A stretch of DNA of 64,000 nt from Cliona cf. orientalis (lineage: Eukaryota > Porifera > Demospongiae > Clionaida > Clionaidae): positions 5,146,001 through 5,210,000 of the forward strand of contig OZ005702.1 in assembly GCA_963930775.1 (NCBI GenBank), given 5' to 3'. The position numbers were made by a program, and so were the translations under genes. The notes below the pieces were generated by a model. The model was not told where the DNA came from. It saw nothing but the letters and a program-made list of their open reading frames with translations, and did not search any database. Position 1 is the first letter of the stretch. Each line of letters opens with the position of its first letter. Shown piece after piece: positions 36,551 through 47,200 of this stretch.

Positions 36551-37462
36551 CTGTATCTTACAAGCAGTACCAAGATTACTGAAAACCGCCTTGATAGTAC
36601 AACGCTTAGGCCAGACCAATTTAATTTGTTGTTGCTCGGATATTGTGAGGTAAAAATTGGACCGAGCGATCGAAAAAAAGAAAGAAAAAAAAGAAAGCAA
36701 TTAATTGGGGTGTGATTATAGACCACAATCTAATTAAGACGGACTAATGTTACTATCTAGGACCAGGGAATCAAGATAGAATACAAAAAACACTCTACTG
36801 TACATAAGCTCCACCCAACTTAATTAAAATTTTTTTCTGTGTTCCCAAAAACTGGAGCGAGCGAATCCGTGCAACAACCTGGTATGGCCTCACTTTTGGT
36901 ATTTGCAAGGAGTAGGGTTTGTATAATTTTGCTACTCTTATGTTAAATTTTGCTCCACCTTATCTCTCTATTTATCCCCCCCCCCCCCCCCCCCCCTTTT
37001 TTCTTCAAAATAATTTATTTTAGATCCATCGGTACTACCGTTCATCTAGCCACACCATCAACAGTGCCATGGAGGAAGGGGTGAGTGGAGCAGCCAAGAA
37101 CAAGTATGTGCGTGGAGCGGTCAAGTCTAGCGTCAAGGCTGGGGTATCAGCAGCTCATGACAGCAAGTAACTCTCCTATTGTTGGTCTGGTGTGCTTACT
37201 CTATTTCTGGTGTTTTAGTTTGAAGCAGTCTACATAAGTAAAGAGATGTTCCTTTAGAGTGTTTAATTTTTGATTCCACCTTGTTATTTGTACTGATGCA
37301 TGCATGTCTGGTGTTGAAAGAAAGCTATTATCTTGTGTGTTCATTTATACATCAATTTAATACCATGCTTTTAAAATTAAACGTCCATGAAACATGAGAC
37401 AGTCAATTCTATGGTCAATTCCTAAAGAGGACGCCTTAAAATTAATCAGTGCTAGCCCTCTT

Positions 37463-38150
37463 ATGTACAAGTATAAAAACAATTGAATAAAATTGAAGAA
37501 TGAAGTAGGGATGGCAGGATCAAAAAGTACACAAACAAGAGATAATCGCATCTACTATAGATCCCTACGCTTGCTTTTCTCGACTATTGTGCACCTATTA
37601 ATCATAGTTGACGTGTGCGTATGTGGGAGATATTCATGCAGGTTGTTCCCTAGTTGTCACAATGGTTCGGGTTTATCAGTTTGATTCAATCACATTATTA
37701 CTGGCTATTTTTGCACTCCTCAAGAAGCAAGCGTAGGGATGTATAGTAGATGCGATTACCGTATTTCCTCGAAATCTCGCTGCGGCGAGATTTTATTTCA
37801 AGGCTCCGTTTGGTGCGGCGACAATTCGAGGGCGGCTAGATTTCGAGGGCGGCGTCTAGATACGCACGCCCGTACACAGCTTCAATACATGTAATAAGCC
37901 TAGTTGTATGCACGTAAAATGTCCGTGCGCATACGGAAATTGCTGTCGACCCCTTACCATGCGGCGAGATTTCGAGGGCGGCGTTTATTGGGTCGAGTTG
38001 GCAGATAGATGCGGCGACATTTCGAGGGCGGCGGGATTTCGAGGTGCGGCGAGATTTCGAGGAAATACGGTATCTCTTGTTTGTGTACTTTTTGATCCTG
38101 CCATCCCTACTTCATTCTTCAATTTTATTCAATTGTTTCAAAGTTTATAC
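37463..38150. mobile_element. Long palindromic TIR element interrupted by a second MITE
   Basis: The left arm (about 37478-37577, containing GAAGTAGGGATGGCAGGATC) is repeated inverted on the right. The right arm is split in two, 37722-37757 and 38073-38140, by the 37757-38072 element. Removing that element restores the second arm. Confidence 0.8.
37757..38072. mobile_element. MITE, TIR TACCGTATTTCCTCGAAATC, nested
   Basis: Ends TACCGTATTTCCTCGAAATC and GATTTCGAGGAAATACGGTA are perfect inverted copies. The interior has repeated GCGGCGAGATTTCGAGG units. It is inserted in the right arm of the 37463-38150 palindrome. Confidence 0.88.
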
Positions 38151-38428
38151 ATGTTTCTGTTCTTTTTTGTAATTAATTTTATCATGATTTGCTCATTAAG
38201 CGGAAGATGGGAGGTGCGCAAAATTCTTTGCCACGCCCCTCATTAACTTGCGTTCATAAAAAGATTGTGACGATGAACAGGATATTAAGGTACCATTTAA
38301 TTGCGTGGGCGTGAGCGTCAGGAATGGCTAATTCAATTAGCGAATCGTGAAGGGGCGTGGCCGAAGAGGCCATACGAGTGCTTTTGGTCGAAGGTGGGCG
38401 TGTCCAGAATCGGCCAGGGATGATTATG

Positions 38429-38783
38429 AGCGGCGTTATATACCCGAAACCCGCTTCCAACTTAGAAAATTTCCAGAGTATAAGGAAAAAAAAAAGAAAA
38501 TCAATAAATGGAGCGAGGATCGAACAGGGGTCCATGGATCCATACACCAGAGCCTTAGCCACTACACCACCGTGAACGCCGCTGCCAGTTGTTCTTTTGT
38601 CAAGACTTTATAGACAATAGTAGTACTAACCCTTGTGTGTCAAACACTACCCTAAACCAAACCCTACCTAGCCTTAGCCGTTCATATTATAATACTGTGT
38701 GATTTAGCCCAGCCCCCTACGGGGGCTGGGCCGTGCGCCTATGGCGCGCGGAGCGCGCGGGTTTCGGGTATATAACGGGATTC
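38429..38783. mobile_element. TIR element with tRNA-like interior, 10-bp target duplication, nested in copy B
   Basis: Ends CGTTATATACCCGAAACCCG and CGGGTTTCGGGTATATAACG are inverted; GATGATTATG flanks both sides (38419-38428, 38784-38793). Copy A has the uninterrupted site. The interior shares AACTTAGAAAATTT, a minus-strand tRNA-like block, CCCTAAACCAAACCCT and a CCCCCTACGGGGG hairpin with the 29176-32461 element, but has no LINE. Confidence 0.85.
38510..38582 (-). repeat. tRNA-derived (SINE-like) block
   Basis: The minus strand reads GGTGTAGTGGCTAAGGCTC (A-box region) and CCTGTTCGATCCTCGC (B-box). Arms outside the T-loop pair poorly, so a functional tRNA is unlikely. Confidence 0.55.
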
Positions 38784-39739
38784 GATGATTATGCGCGTGT
38801 AATTAGCGACCGGAAGTGGCCCCTGAAGAAAAGGCCGGTAATTGCCCACATCAAAGCAAGATCAAAGCATTCTTTCTTAACTATTAACCGCAACGACAAA
38901 AAAAAAAAAAAAAAAAAGCTTATTAGGCCTAATTAAGCATGTGGGCGTGTTCCTGGCACTGTGTGGAGTGTGTGCGTGTGCGTTAATGCAGGTTTTATTG
39001 CTTCCGATTGGGCGTGGCTTCACGGGCCAGTGCTTGGACATCGGCGCCTGGGGGAAGCGGTGGTGACCGTTGAACCCTGCGAGGAGGCTTTGGGGGCGTG
39101 GCAGGAGGTCAAAGGTGAGGCCATGTCTGTTAATGAGGCACTGTACGGCGGTGCGATCGAGGGGCCTGTACGGCTGGACGGAAGCTGACGATGGTTTGAA
39201 GCGGATGTGGTTGCGATGACGTGTTGTTACTCCGCCCACACAGGAAATGAGGTGAGCTCTTGCGTGGGCGGTGTGGCAGAACGGCCTCCAAGTGTTTGTG
39301 TGTGTTTTGGCCTTGAGGAAGCTGTGTGTTTTAATTGGGATTGATTGTGGGCTTCCGGTGGACATCCGGTGGTTAGTAGGCACTTGATTGAGAATGGTGG
39401 TCCTTGGGGAACAGGGTGGGGCTGTTTTGGGCGTGGCCTGGCCCCTCCCTTCCGGCTCGGCTTCCGGTCCATGGAGGATATTAAATGAACACTTCTGGCT
39501 CTAGCAGCCACACCCCTGAGACCTGTGCAATTAAAAGGGCGTGGTTACACAACATGCACCTCACTAATGACTTTGATGTGGTTTAGGTGTCATATCCCCC
39601 ACCTCACGCCCACGCAATTTAATGGTACCTTAAACAAAGAAGGCTGCTTTAGGCGGCCCAAGTAGTGATGAGACTTTTCCACTTAGGAAAAAAACCTAGT
39701 TCTAAGTTCTACTGTTGGCAGCAGCTAGCTACCCGGCAT

Positions 39740-39990
39740 AATTTTATGATCTGTACGTTTAATATCGCTGCTCGAGCCTTGTGCCTTCATATCAGGTATG
39801 ATGATATCTATGATCGATCCAGCGTAGCACTAGCGCTGTAAGCGCTGGCGAGTAGCTCGTCTATGCCTAGCACCTTACCGCTCCTCGAGCCTTGAACCTT
39901 CATATCCATGATCGGTCCAGCACGCCGTTGCACGCGCTAGCGCTAGCGATGTACGAGCTAGCAATCATCTGAGCTAGCTCGCCTAGGCGC
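39740..39990. repeat. Imperfect tandem repeat, about 120-bp unit, CTAG/GCGC-rich
   Basis: Two units share CTCGAGCCTTG-ACCTTCATATC and ATGATCG-TCCAGC. The surroundings contain many short palindromes (GCTAGCGCTAGC). From 39634 to 40200 no gene is seen. Confidence 0.5.
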
Positions 39991-40196
39991 GCCTAGGGCC
40001 AGGTGCTGTCACATGACTTCACCATGGCAACACATAATTTCCGAGCATGCGCAATATATCACAAAAATGGCGTATCAGACACACCCATTCGATAATGCGC
40101 CGTACACACCCACTATTACGTAACTGTCGAGATAACGCCAAACTAGCGTGCCACTGTACTGCGCGCTACAAAATAGAGTGGATTTATATGAGAACT

Positions 40197-40480
40197 AAGG
40201 TGAGAGGTCCAGACAGTCTTAAGTTAGCCCTGGAAATGAGGAAGAAAGAATGAGAAATGGCCTATTTTTTGAACATCTGGTTCTGACGTGTACAATTGTT
40301 TTGATGAATGATCTTGGTCTTGTTAGATGCACAATTTGCTGGAGATTCTGATTTTCACACTTAGAAATTTCACAAAATTACCTGTTTTGAGATATTTGGG
40401 TATTTGTAATGTATTACATATATGGCATATCCGGGCCATCCCTACTTATAGAGTCTACCGACTCTATGATATATATATAC
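40197..40480. repeat. Empty-site paralogue of the composite element locus
   Basis: The left half matches 29098-29175 and the right half matches 32462-32665, joined without the 3.3-kb element and with one copy of TTTTTTGAA. Confidence 0.8.
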
Positions 40481-40719
40481 ATAAGAGGGCTAGCACTGAT
40501 ATATTTGACTGCTGTAGCATGAATACTTCCCTATCATGATCCTACGGGCACATAGTCAAAGCGCGCACTCGTATGGCTTCACCAAATGAAATGCATTCCA
40601 ACACCGACCTTTGCTAGACCCCTTTTTCGCGTGTGAATAGAGTGGGTAAAGGTCGTCAGGCGAAAAATGGATCTAGCTTGATAGAGTAACGGGAACCAAG
40701 ATTCGGTACATGTACATCC

Positions 40720-40899
40720 AGATCAGAATGATGGGTATTTCGGAATGGATCGAGCTAGGATCTAGAAATGTATGTACTGTCACGTGATCTAATCATAAAT
40801 TCTCTACGATACGAGCACTTGAGCTAGCTCATCTCTTTCGAGTGAAAAAGAACTCTCCTGTTCGAAGATCAACCCTCACTGCCAGGTCCACCGCTAAAG
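40720..40899 (+). promoter_or_regulatory. NLR-3 promoter block with CACGTG
   Basis: Contains TGTCACGTGATCTAATCA (CACGTG 40781-40786, shared exactly with the NLR-4 block), followed by the GTGAAAAAGAACTCTCCTGT segment common to all four CARD exons. The E-box lies 114 bp before the ATG. A bHLH-zip site is an inference from the palindrome only. Confidence 0.55.
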
Positions 40900-41212
40900 A
40901 TGGCTTCTGTAAATCAATCGCCTGAAGTCAAATCGATCTTAAAACAAATTCCCGATCTCACAACAGCGTTGTCGAATAATTCATTGGGTGTGGCAGGGAT
41001 ACTGCTCAGCAAAGAACTGATTTGTGAAGAAATTTACTCTGAAATGTTCATTGATTCCTACACTTCAGCAAAGAAAGCAGCTATTCTGGTCAGAGCGGTG
41101 AGAAATACGATCGAAGTAACTCCATCCAAGTTTCAGTGGTTTCTCGAGATCCTCTCAGAGCAGCAGGTCTGTGCTAAAGAGGTAGCAGAGTCTCTGCGTT
41201 CTACCTACCAAA
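40900..41212 (+). CDS. CARD-type first exon of NLR-3
   Basis: 104 codons plus one base. Differs from the NLR-2 CARD at scattered residues (SAKKAAILVRAVRNTIE, PSKFQWFLEILSEQ). Donor GTGAGT at 41213. The block just upstream and the ATG context are shared with the other three CARD exons. Confidence 0.82.
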
Positions 41213-44200
41213 GTGAGTTGAATTCACTGACACATGATCAGTCATGTTAATAGAGCAGAGGGGGGGGTTTAGATTCTGAGTGGGAGGGGCTGATCTTTAA
41301 CTTAGCGGGTGCATGGTGAGTGACTAAAACCGTAGTTATATATATACAATGAAAAATATTTTTCAGACGATCAATTTTCTTATATAGTCCGTGTCCTAAC
41401 CTGGAGGGCATAAAAGATGCGCTCTCCTACAAGTTCAGAAGACTTACGATTGGTCAGAATTGCTGTGCCGTGTGCACAAACGAGGTTGCCAGGGCCTAGG
41501 GGCCATAGAAATGCATTCTCGAGCTCGAGCGAGCGGCGCAAGCGCCGCGCGTTTCGACAGGCCTGCTCGGCAGGCCACCGAGCCTCGAGCGAAGTGAGAG
41601 GCGATGTCTGCTCTTTGTCATGGTCTGGTGGTAGATTCGACGTTCGAGCGGAGTGAGAACTTCGCCATTACACGGTGAGTTTGATCAGCTACTCTTGGCC
41701 TCCAGTGAGGGGTGTGGTCTTCATCTGCACATGCGCGCTATACTAACTGGCACTCGATTGTACTATAGCATGCTGTTAGTAGTGTTCAGTCACATTATCC
41801 CATGATTGTGACATCAAACATACTTGTTTTGTTTGAAGAATATTTGTGTATAATAATATTTTTTTTTCCTGATCTCTGCACACTGTGTAATAATTATTAT
41901 TTAACCATGGTGGGCAGGATGGATACCATTTAAATTAACATGTTATATGAACACTTGACCATCTCCCCAGTAGCTGCACAGTGTAATGGTGCATGTGGTA
42001 AAAGGTCATCAATAGAATGCGTACACATCGATCGATGCTGGCCCCAGAAATCATGGAGATGGCGTCTAAGATCGACTCTCAACCTTGATAGCGACAAGTT
42101 TTGATGCTTCAATCACAGAGACGAACTCGACAACACAGTATTCCTTCCAAAGTTTAGGTTGGTCACGCTGCTACAGTCGCGCGCGGGCCAGCCCCTTGTG
42201 ACAGTGATGCGTGCTATATATAGCGCAAGGCTAGCTTTATTTATCCATGGCATTACGTAAGCCAAGAAAACACGTGAAGTTCAATCAACAGTACTTCTCA
42301 GAGAAAGTAGCACTCAGCTTGTAATGTATTCGCTGGATACACGCGTAAAATACTCTACATATTTACTGATTTTCAAGTCCCAGAAAGGCTCCAGCGAGGC
42401 CCTGAGTTTTCTGGCAATTACCTCATAGATTACACCATAGGTTTCATCATACATTACACTACTGCCTAACATGGGATCTGAAAATAAATATCGATAAGAC
42501 GAAAACTGTTGCATTCAATAACAAAAAGGGAAGACCCCATTTTACATTGAGCTCATCTCCACTTGAAGCTACAAACGAGTATAAGTACCTAGGCATCGTA
42601 TTATCGGATACTGGATCCCTCAGACCAGCCATCTTAACACTTGCGAATCAAACCAGGAAAGCTTGCTTCTCTCTTTTAAAGTCACTCTCCCATTTATCCC
42701 ATCCCGATCTCTCGTTACAGTGCTACCTGTTTGACTCCTTAGTCCGACCTGTAGCTGAATATGGCTGTGAGATATGGGGTTATGCACGTGCCGAAGAATT
42801 GGAAGTCATTCACCGAAGATTCTGCAAATCTGCTCTCGGGGTGCCAATACCAACCACTAACTTAGCTTGCTATGGCGAGTTAGGCAGATCCCCGCTTATC
42901 ATCAAAAGGAAGGTTCTAATGGTGAAGTACTGGCTGAGAGTTGCTGACAGTTGGGACGTACCACCCTTGGTCAAAGAGGCCTATACTCTGGCAAAAAAAC
43001 ACTCTCTACAATGGACTTCATATGTTAAACAGATCCTCGATGAAAGTGGATACTCGTATGTCTGGTCCCACCCATCTTCAGTCAACCCACATGCATTCGC
43101 TAACGAACTCAAACAAAGACTTGAAGATCAGTACATCCAAGCATGGTCCAGTGAGCTTCAAGCTAACACAGGGAAGCTTAGAACATACAAGCTCATTAAA
43201 CATGATTTCAAAATGGAAAAGTACCTCAATCTTCCTCCCCATTTACGAGTTCCAACTGCAAGACTAAGAACAAGCGCCCATTCCCTTAGAATCGAAACTG
43301 GAAGATACAACCTCCCGACCCCAATTCCAGCTGAAGAGCGCTTTTGCTGGTTCTGTTCCAACCAACTAGTTGAAGATGAGCTACATTTCCTATTCGACTG
43401 CGACCTCTATAAATCGATGCCGGAGAAAGATAAACTTATAGAGCACTGTTCAAGTGTAAACCATTCCTTTGCCTTTCTATCCAATTTAGAGAAATTAAAG
43501 TTCATCTCGTTTGCCGAGCAACCCAAAACCATATTTTTATTTTGCAAGTTTGTTGCCGCAGCCCTGGAAACACGAAAGTCTACTGTTCATATTATTGATT
43601 AGCTATTATCACCTATAAACAATATTATTATATCACTTTGATCAATTATTACTATTTGTGCACTCTAGTACAGCTATTTTTCAGACTTATGGGCCTCCTG
43701 GCCTCCATTGTCTATAAAAATAATAATAATAATAATAATATAATTACCTCATAACCACAGAAAAGTAAATTGCTACTGGGGAGATAATGAACAACTTAGA
43801 GACTACGTCCAGAGTCCCTCATGAATACGCCGCCATAATTCGAACTACAGGACACTTTGACAAACTGCGCATGCTCCGTATACGCGAATATTGGGGCGCG
43901 CCGCTTGAGCCAGTTGACCCGGACGTGACCTCCTCCACCTGCCATGTGCTAGACTGAATAGGGAAATCCCCCTGAGTGCGAGCTTGCCAAAGAAAGCGAA
44001 CTGAGAGAATCGCCATATCTCATCGATAGTCCACGATCTCTTCTATGCTAGATTCGAATTCTGGGTCTCAATACCCTGTCATGCGCGCTAAACATTTTGA
44101 AGCAGTTTTCACCCCAATTTCATCATAGGTTTCGTCATCATTTCATCATAATTACCTCATCGTGAGGCCGAATAGCGATTTGTTGATTGGGACTCTGGAC

Positions 44201-47200
44201 GTAATGAAAAACTTAGAGACTACGTCCAGAGTCCCTCATGAATACGCCGCCATAAATTCGAACTAGGACACATTAACAAACTGCGCATGCTCCGTATACG
44301 CGTATACTATTGGGACGCGCGGCTTGAGCCAGTTGACCTTCACCTGCCATGTGCTCGACTGAATAGGGAAATCCCCCTGCCCTGAAAGCACGCTCGCTAG
44401 AGAAAGCGAACTGAGAGAAACGCCATAATGATATCATCGGATAGTCCACGATCTCTTTTACACTAGGTTCGAATTCTGGGTCCCAACAACCTTTCATGCG
44501 CGCTAAACATTTGAAACAGTTTCACAGCAATTACATCATAATTTCATCATAGGTTTCATCATAGGTTTCATCATTATTCATCGTAATTACCTCATCGGTT
44601 GGCCGAATCGATTTGTGAATTGGGACTCTGGACGTAATTATATTATGTATAATGATATGTGAGGGACTCAAAAGGCATTGTTGCATTCAAGGCTACGCTT
44701 ACACGTAGTCTGGATAGTTTTGGAGAGGTCTTGACGTGTGAGAGAGCCTGACAATGCCTCCAGTAGATAGCTGTGATGGGGAATCCATCCCTGTCACATG
44801 GAAATAGTCACAAACAGATCAAAATAATATTTCTGAAGATAATAAAATCGTCACCTCAATACAACTGGATGTCAAGAAGAAGAGTTTATTGTGTCCAAAA
44901 TGTAACGCCCTCGCTACCGACGGCCATAGATCAACTACAAGTTTTGGCCAAATAATTTTTTTAATTCAACGTTCTGGAGCAATGTGATGCGATGCATATG
45001 ACTGACTGGACAGCCTGAAGGAGAGTACCACCAGTAGTAGAGTATATTATTTTACTAATGAAACTTGACCATGCACTCAGTAGCTGCATAGTTGAAATGG
45101 TGTATGTGGTAAAGGTCGTCAATATAGTGGGTTCACTTCACTGTACAGTATACGATGCCGGCGCCTCAGTCGCAGACTAGCCTCGGATCATCGGGAATCT
45201 GAGAGTGTCTCTGGACCTCGATAGTGAAAAATTTCAAAGCTAAGAAGAACTTAACAGCGCAGTACAGCTAGATTGGTCCGGCGGCACGCTGCTCATGGTG
45301 CGTGCTATATATAGCGCAGGGCTATCTATATATATCCACGGAATTACGTCAGCGTAGAGAACGCATGAAGTTCGGCCATCACTGCTCATCAGAGAAGACA
45401 ACACGCTGCTTGTAAGGTATTCGCTGGATACACGCGCAAGATACTCTACATATTTCACTGCATGAAGTTCAAGTCCCAGAAGGGCTCCATCGAGGCCCTG
45501 AATTTTCTCATAATTACCTCATAGATTACACCATAGGTTTCATCATAATTACTCATAATTACCTAATAACCGCAAAAAAGTAAATTGTTACTGAGTGCAT
45601 AATATTAATTGTTATTGCAAGATCATGAATAATTTATGTATTCAAGAACATAATATCCTAGTATGAACAGCTCTGTATAATATTATACACCAGCAGACTC
45701 ATGCAGACTGAGATCGATATACAACTCTTAGACTACTAATTTGAAAGTGTGAAAAAAAGCAGTGGATCGGAATACTGGTCTCACCTTTGACCCCAAAAGA
45801 CAGCAGTTGCTATCCCTAAAATGCAGTTATGTCTCCTTAATTATTATATCAGTACGTACATACGGAACAGTGGGCTTCCATATATTATTGGGTAGGAATA
45901 ATAGTAGAGCCCCCATGGGCATGCACATACCCGGGACACTTCAAGCAAAATTATGCATGAACAGTCTGCTGCTATCTTCAGCTCACCATAAAAGCTGCAT
46001 CCACACTACCTTCACTAAATGGTGATTATACTACAAGTCATGCATTGTCCGGTTATTGTCTTTCCAGGCTAGTGAGGCCATGGCCATAATACTGACTGGC
46101 TTGATTCATGAAACAATTATTTTGGTCTGGCATCACCACCTTCCACAGCCCCCAGAGAGCTTTTGAAAGATACCGTATGCCGGGTAATTTTCGTGGGGTG
46201 CTAATTTTCGTTATTTTTGTGGTTGACTTGGCAGTCACGAACTTTTCCCACCCTCGAAAATTGATGCCTATGGTGATATGCGAGTCCATGATGATGGGTG
46301 TGGCCACAAACATCGTGGCAATGCGCCCAACACTTCACAGTATTAGCAAGCAACAGTAGCCATTGTCATCCAGCTGATGGCGTCTTCGACACTAATATTT
46401 TTCTATCTCATGCAAGTCTCTGTATAGGTATTAGTATAACAAAGAAGATTGCGAGCATGTGTATCGATTACATCATCACTTGTGCAGCAGTGCCATACCC
46501 TTGGACTGGTTGCTGTCACGAAATTTGAAAACACGAAAATTAATTTTGAGGGCCTTTTCGGACTTTCCACAAAAATTGGCTCGCACGAAAATTACCTGCC
46601 ATACAGTATTATAGTGCATGACGTGAAATAAAGAGTGCTTATATTTGACAATAACTTCGAATTCCTTGTATAATATAGTGTGTGTAAGTTGATGGTAGCT
46701 TCCTTATGCCTTCACATTTTCGAGACGTGTGCTTCCTCTGTGGCCATGTGCATAAGTACTTACCATACCCTGAGCTGTCTTATCATATGTGTATCAACCA
46801 TTGTCATATCATATTTTCTTTGAACACTGATTTTACAGGCTTAATTCAAGATCGGGCAAAGTCAGTAGCTTGTGAGAAGTCAGTAGACATTGACATAACT
46901 ATTGAGGATTTCGAACGTCGTTTTCGCTCTCTTCAAAAAGAGATTCTTCATCAATTAGTAGAAAGTGGTGTAGGTACTTTAACTGTGATCAATTCTCTTA
47001 CACTGCTTCCGCTAAAACTTAGAAAAGAATATGAAAAAGCTATTCAAGAGTTATTGCCTCCTTTTTCAAACAAAGAAAGCATAAATGAGCTTTTCATTCG
47101 CCTTAATCCTCTATTTTCATTCCTTGATTATGGGTTGCTTGAGTATATCATCAAAATCTATGGAAGAAATATATTAATAAAAGATATGACTACATATTCA

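Larger units (their letters stand above)
34452..37170 (+). pseudogene. SCAMP-A: secretory carrier membrane protein, exons from coiled coil to C-terminus, with lesions
   Basis: Exons 34452-34655, 34807-34966, 35100-35201, 35497-35629 and 37024-37170; all phases agree. Exon 1 encodes the E-rich helix (EIARREAALRERE) and the conserved NNFPPFPKFCP, then CFYINIKVEVPPSEQWKVYL. Exon 2 holds membrane segments 1-2 (VWLLLIVNVIVCIIGAII; LFAPASLFCWFLPTYYAYK), exon 3 segment 3 (LAFMWIFFILFFPGLRFIL), exon 4 segment 4 (GMYIIMGFLWLIGIPVLVVA) and exon 5 the cytosolic tail. SCAMPs are four-pass proteins of recycling and secretory vesicles. Two extra G near 34492-34495 shift the frame in the helix, and a TAG interrupts after CPTPF (about 34573). 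The NPF-repeat exons are absent, replaced by a broken NLR CARD exon. The last intron holds two TIR elements. Confidence 0.85.
38285..39633. mobile_element. TTAA-flanked element, copy B, inverted relative to copy A and carrying an insertion
   Basis: Same ends as 28069-29091 in opposite orientation, TTAA at both termini, same CCGGAAG-rich interior, and a homopolymer A-run near 38898 where copy A has T. After subtracting the 38429-38783 insertion and its duplication its length is close to copy A. Together A and B form a 1-kb inverted repeat about 9 kb apart. Confidence 0.78.

Noticed and set aside
46706..46838. N-terminal extension of the NLR-3 exon beginning with ATG at 46706
   Set aside because: A strong acceptor at 46837-46838 matches NLR-2, where the upstream codons are not conserved, and the phase fits the CARD exon. 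This segment is intron.
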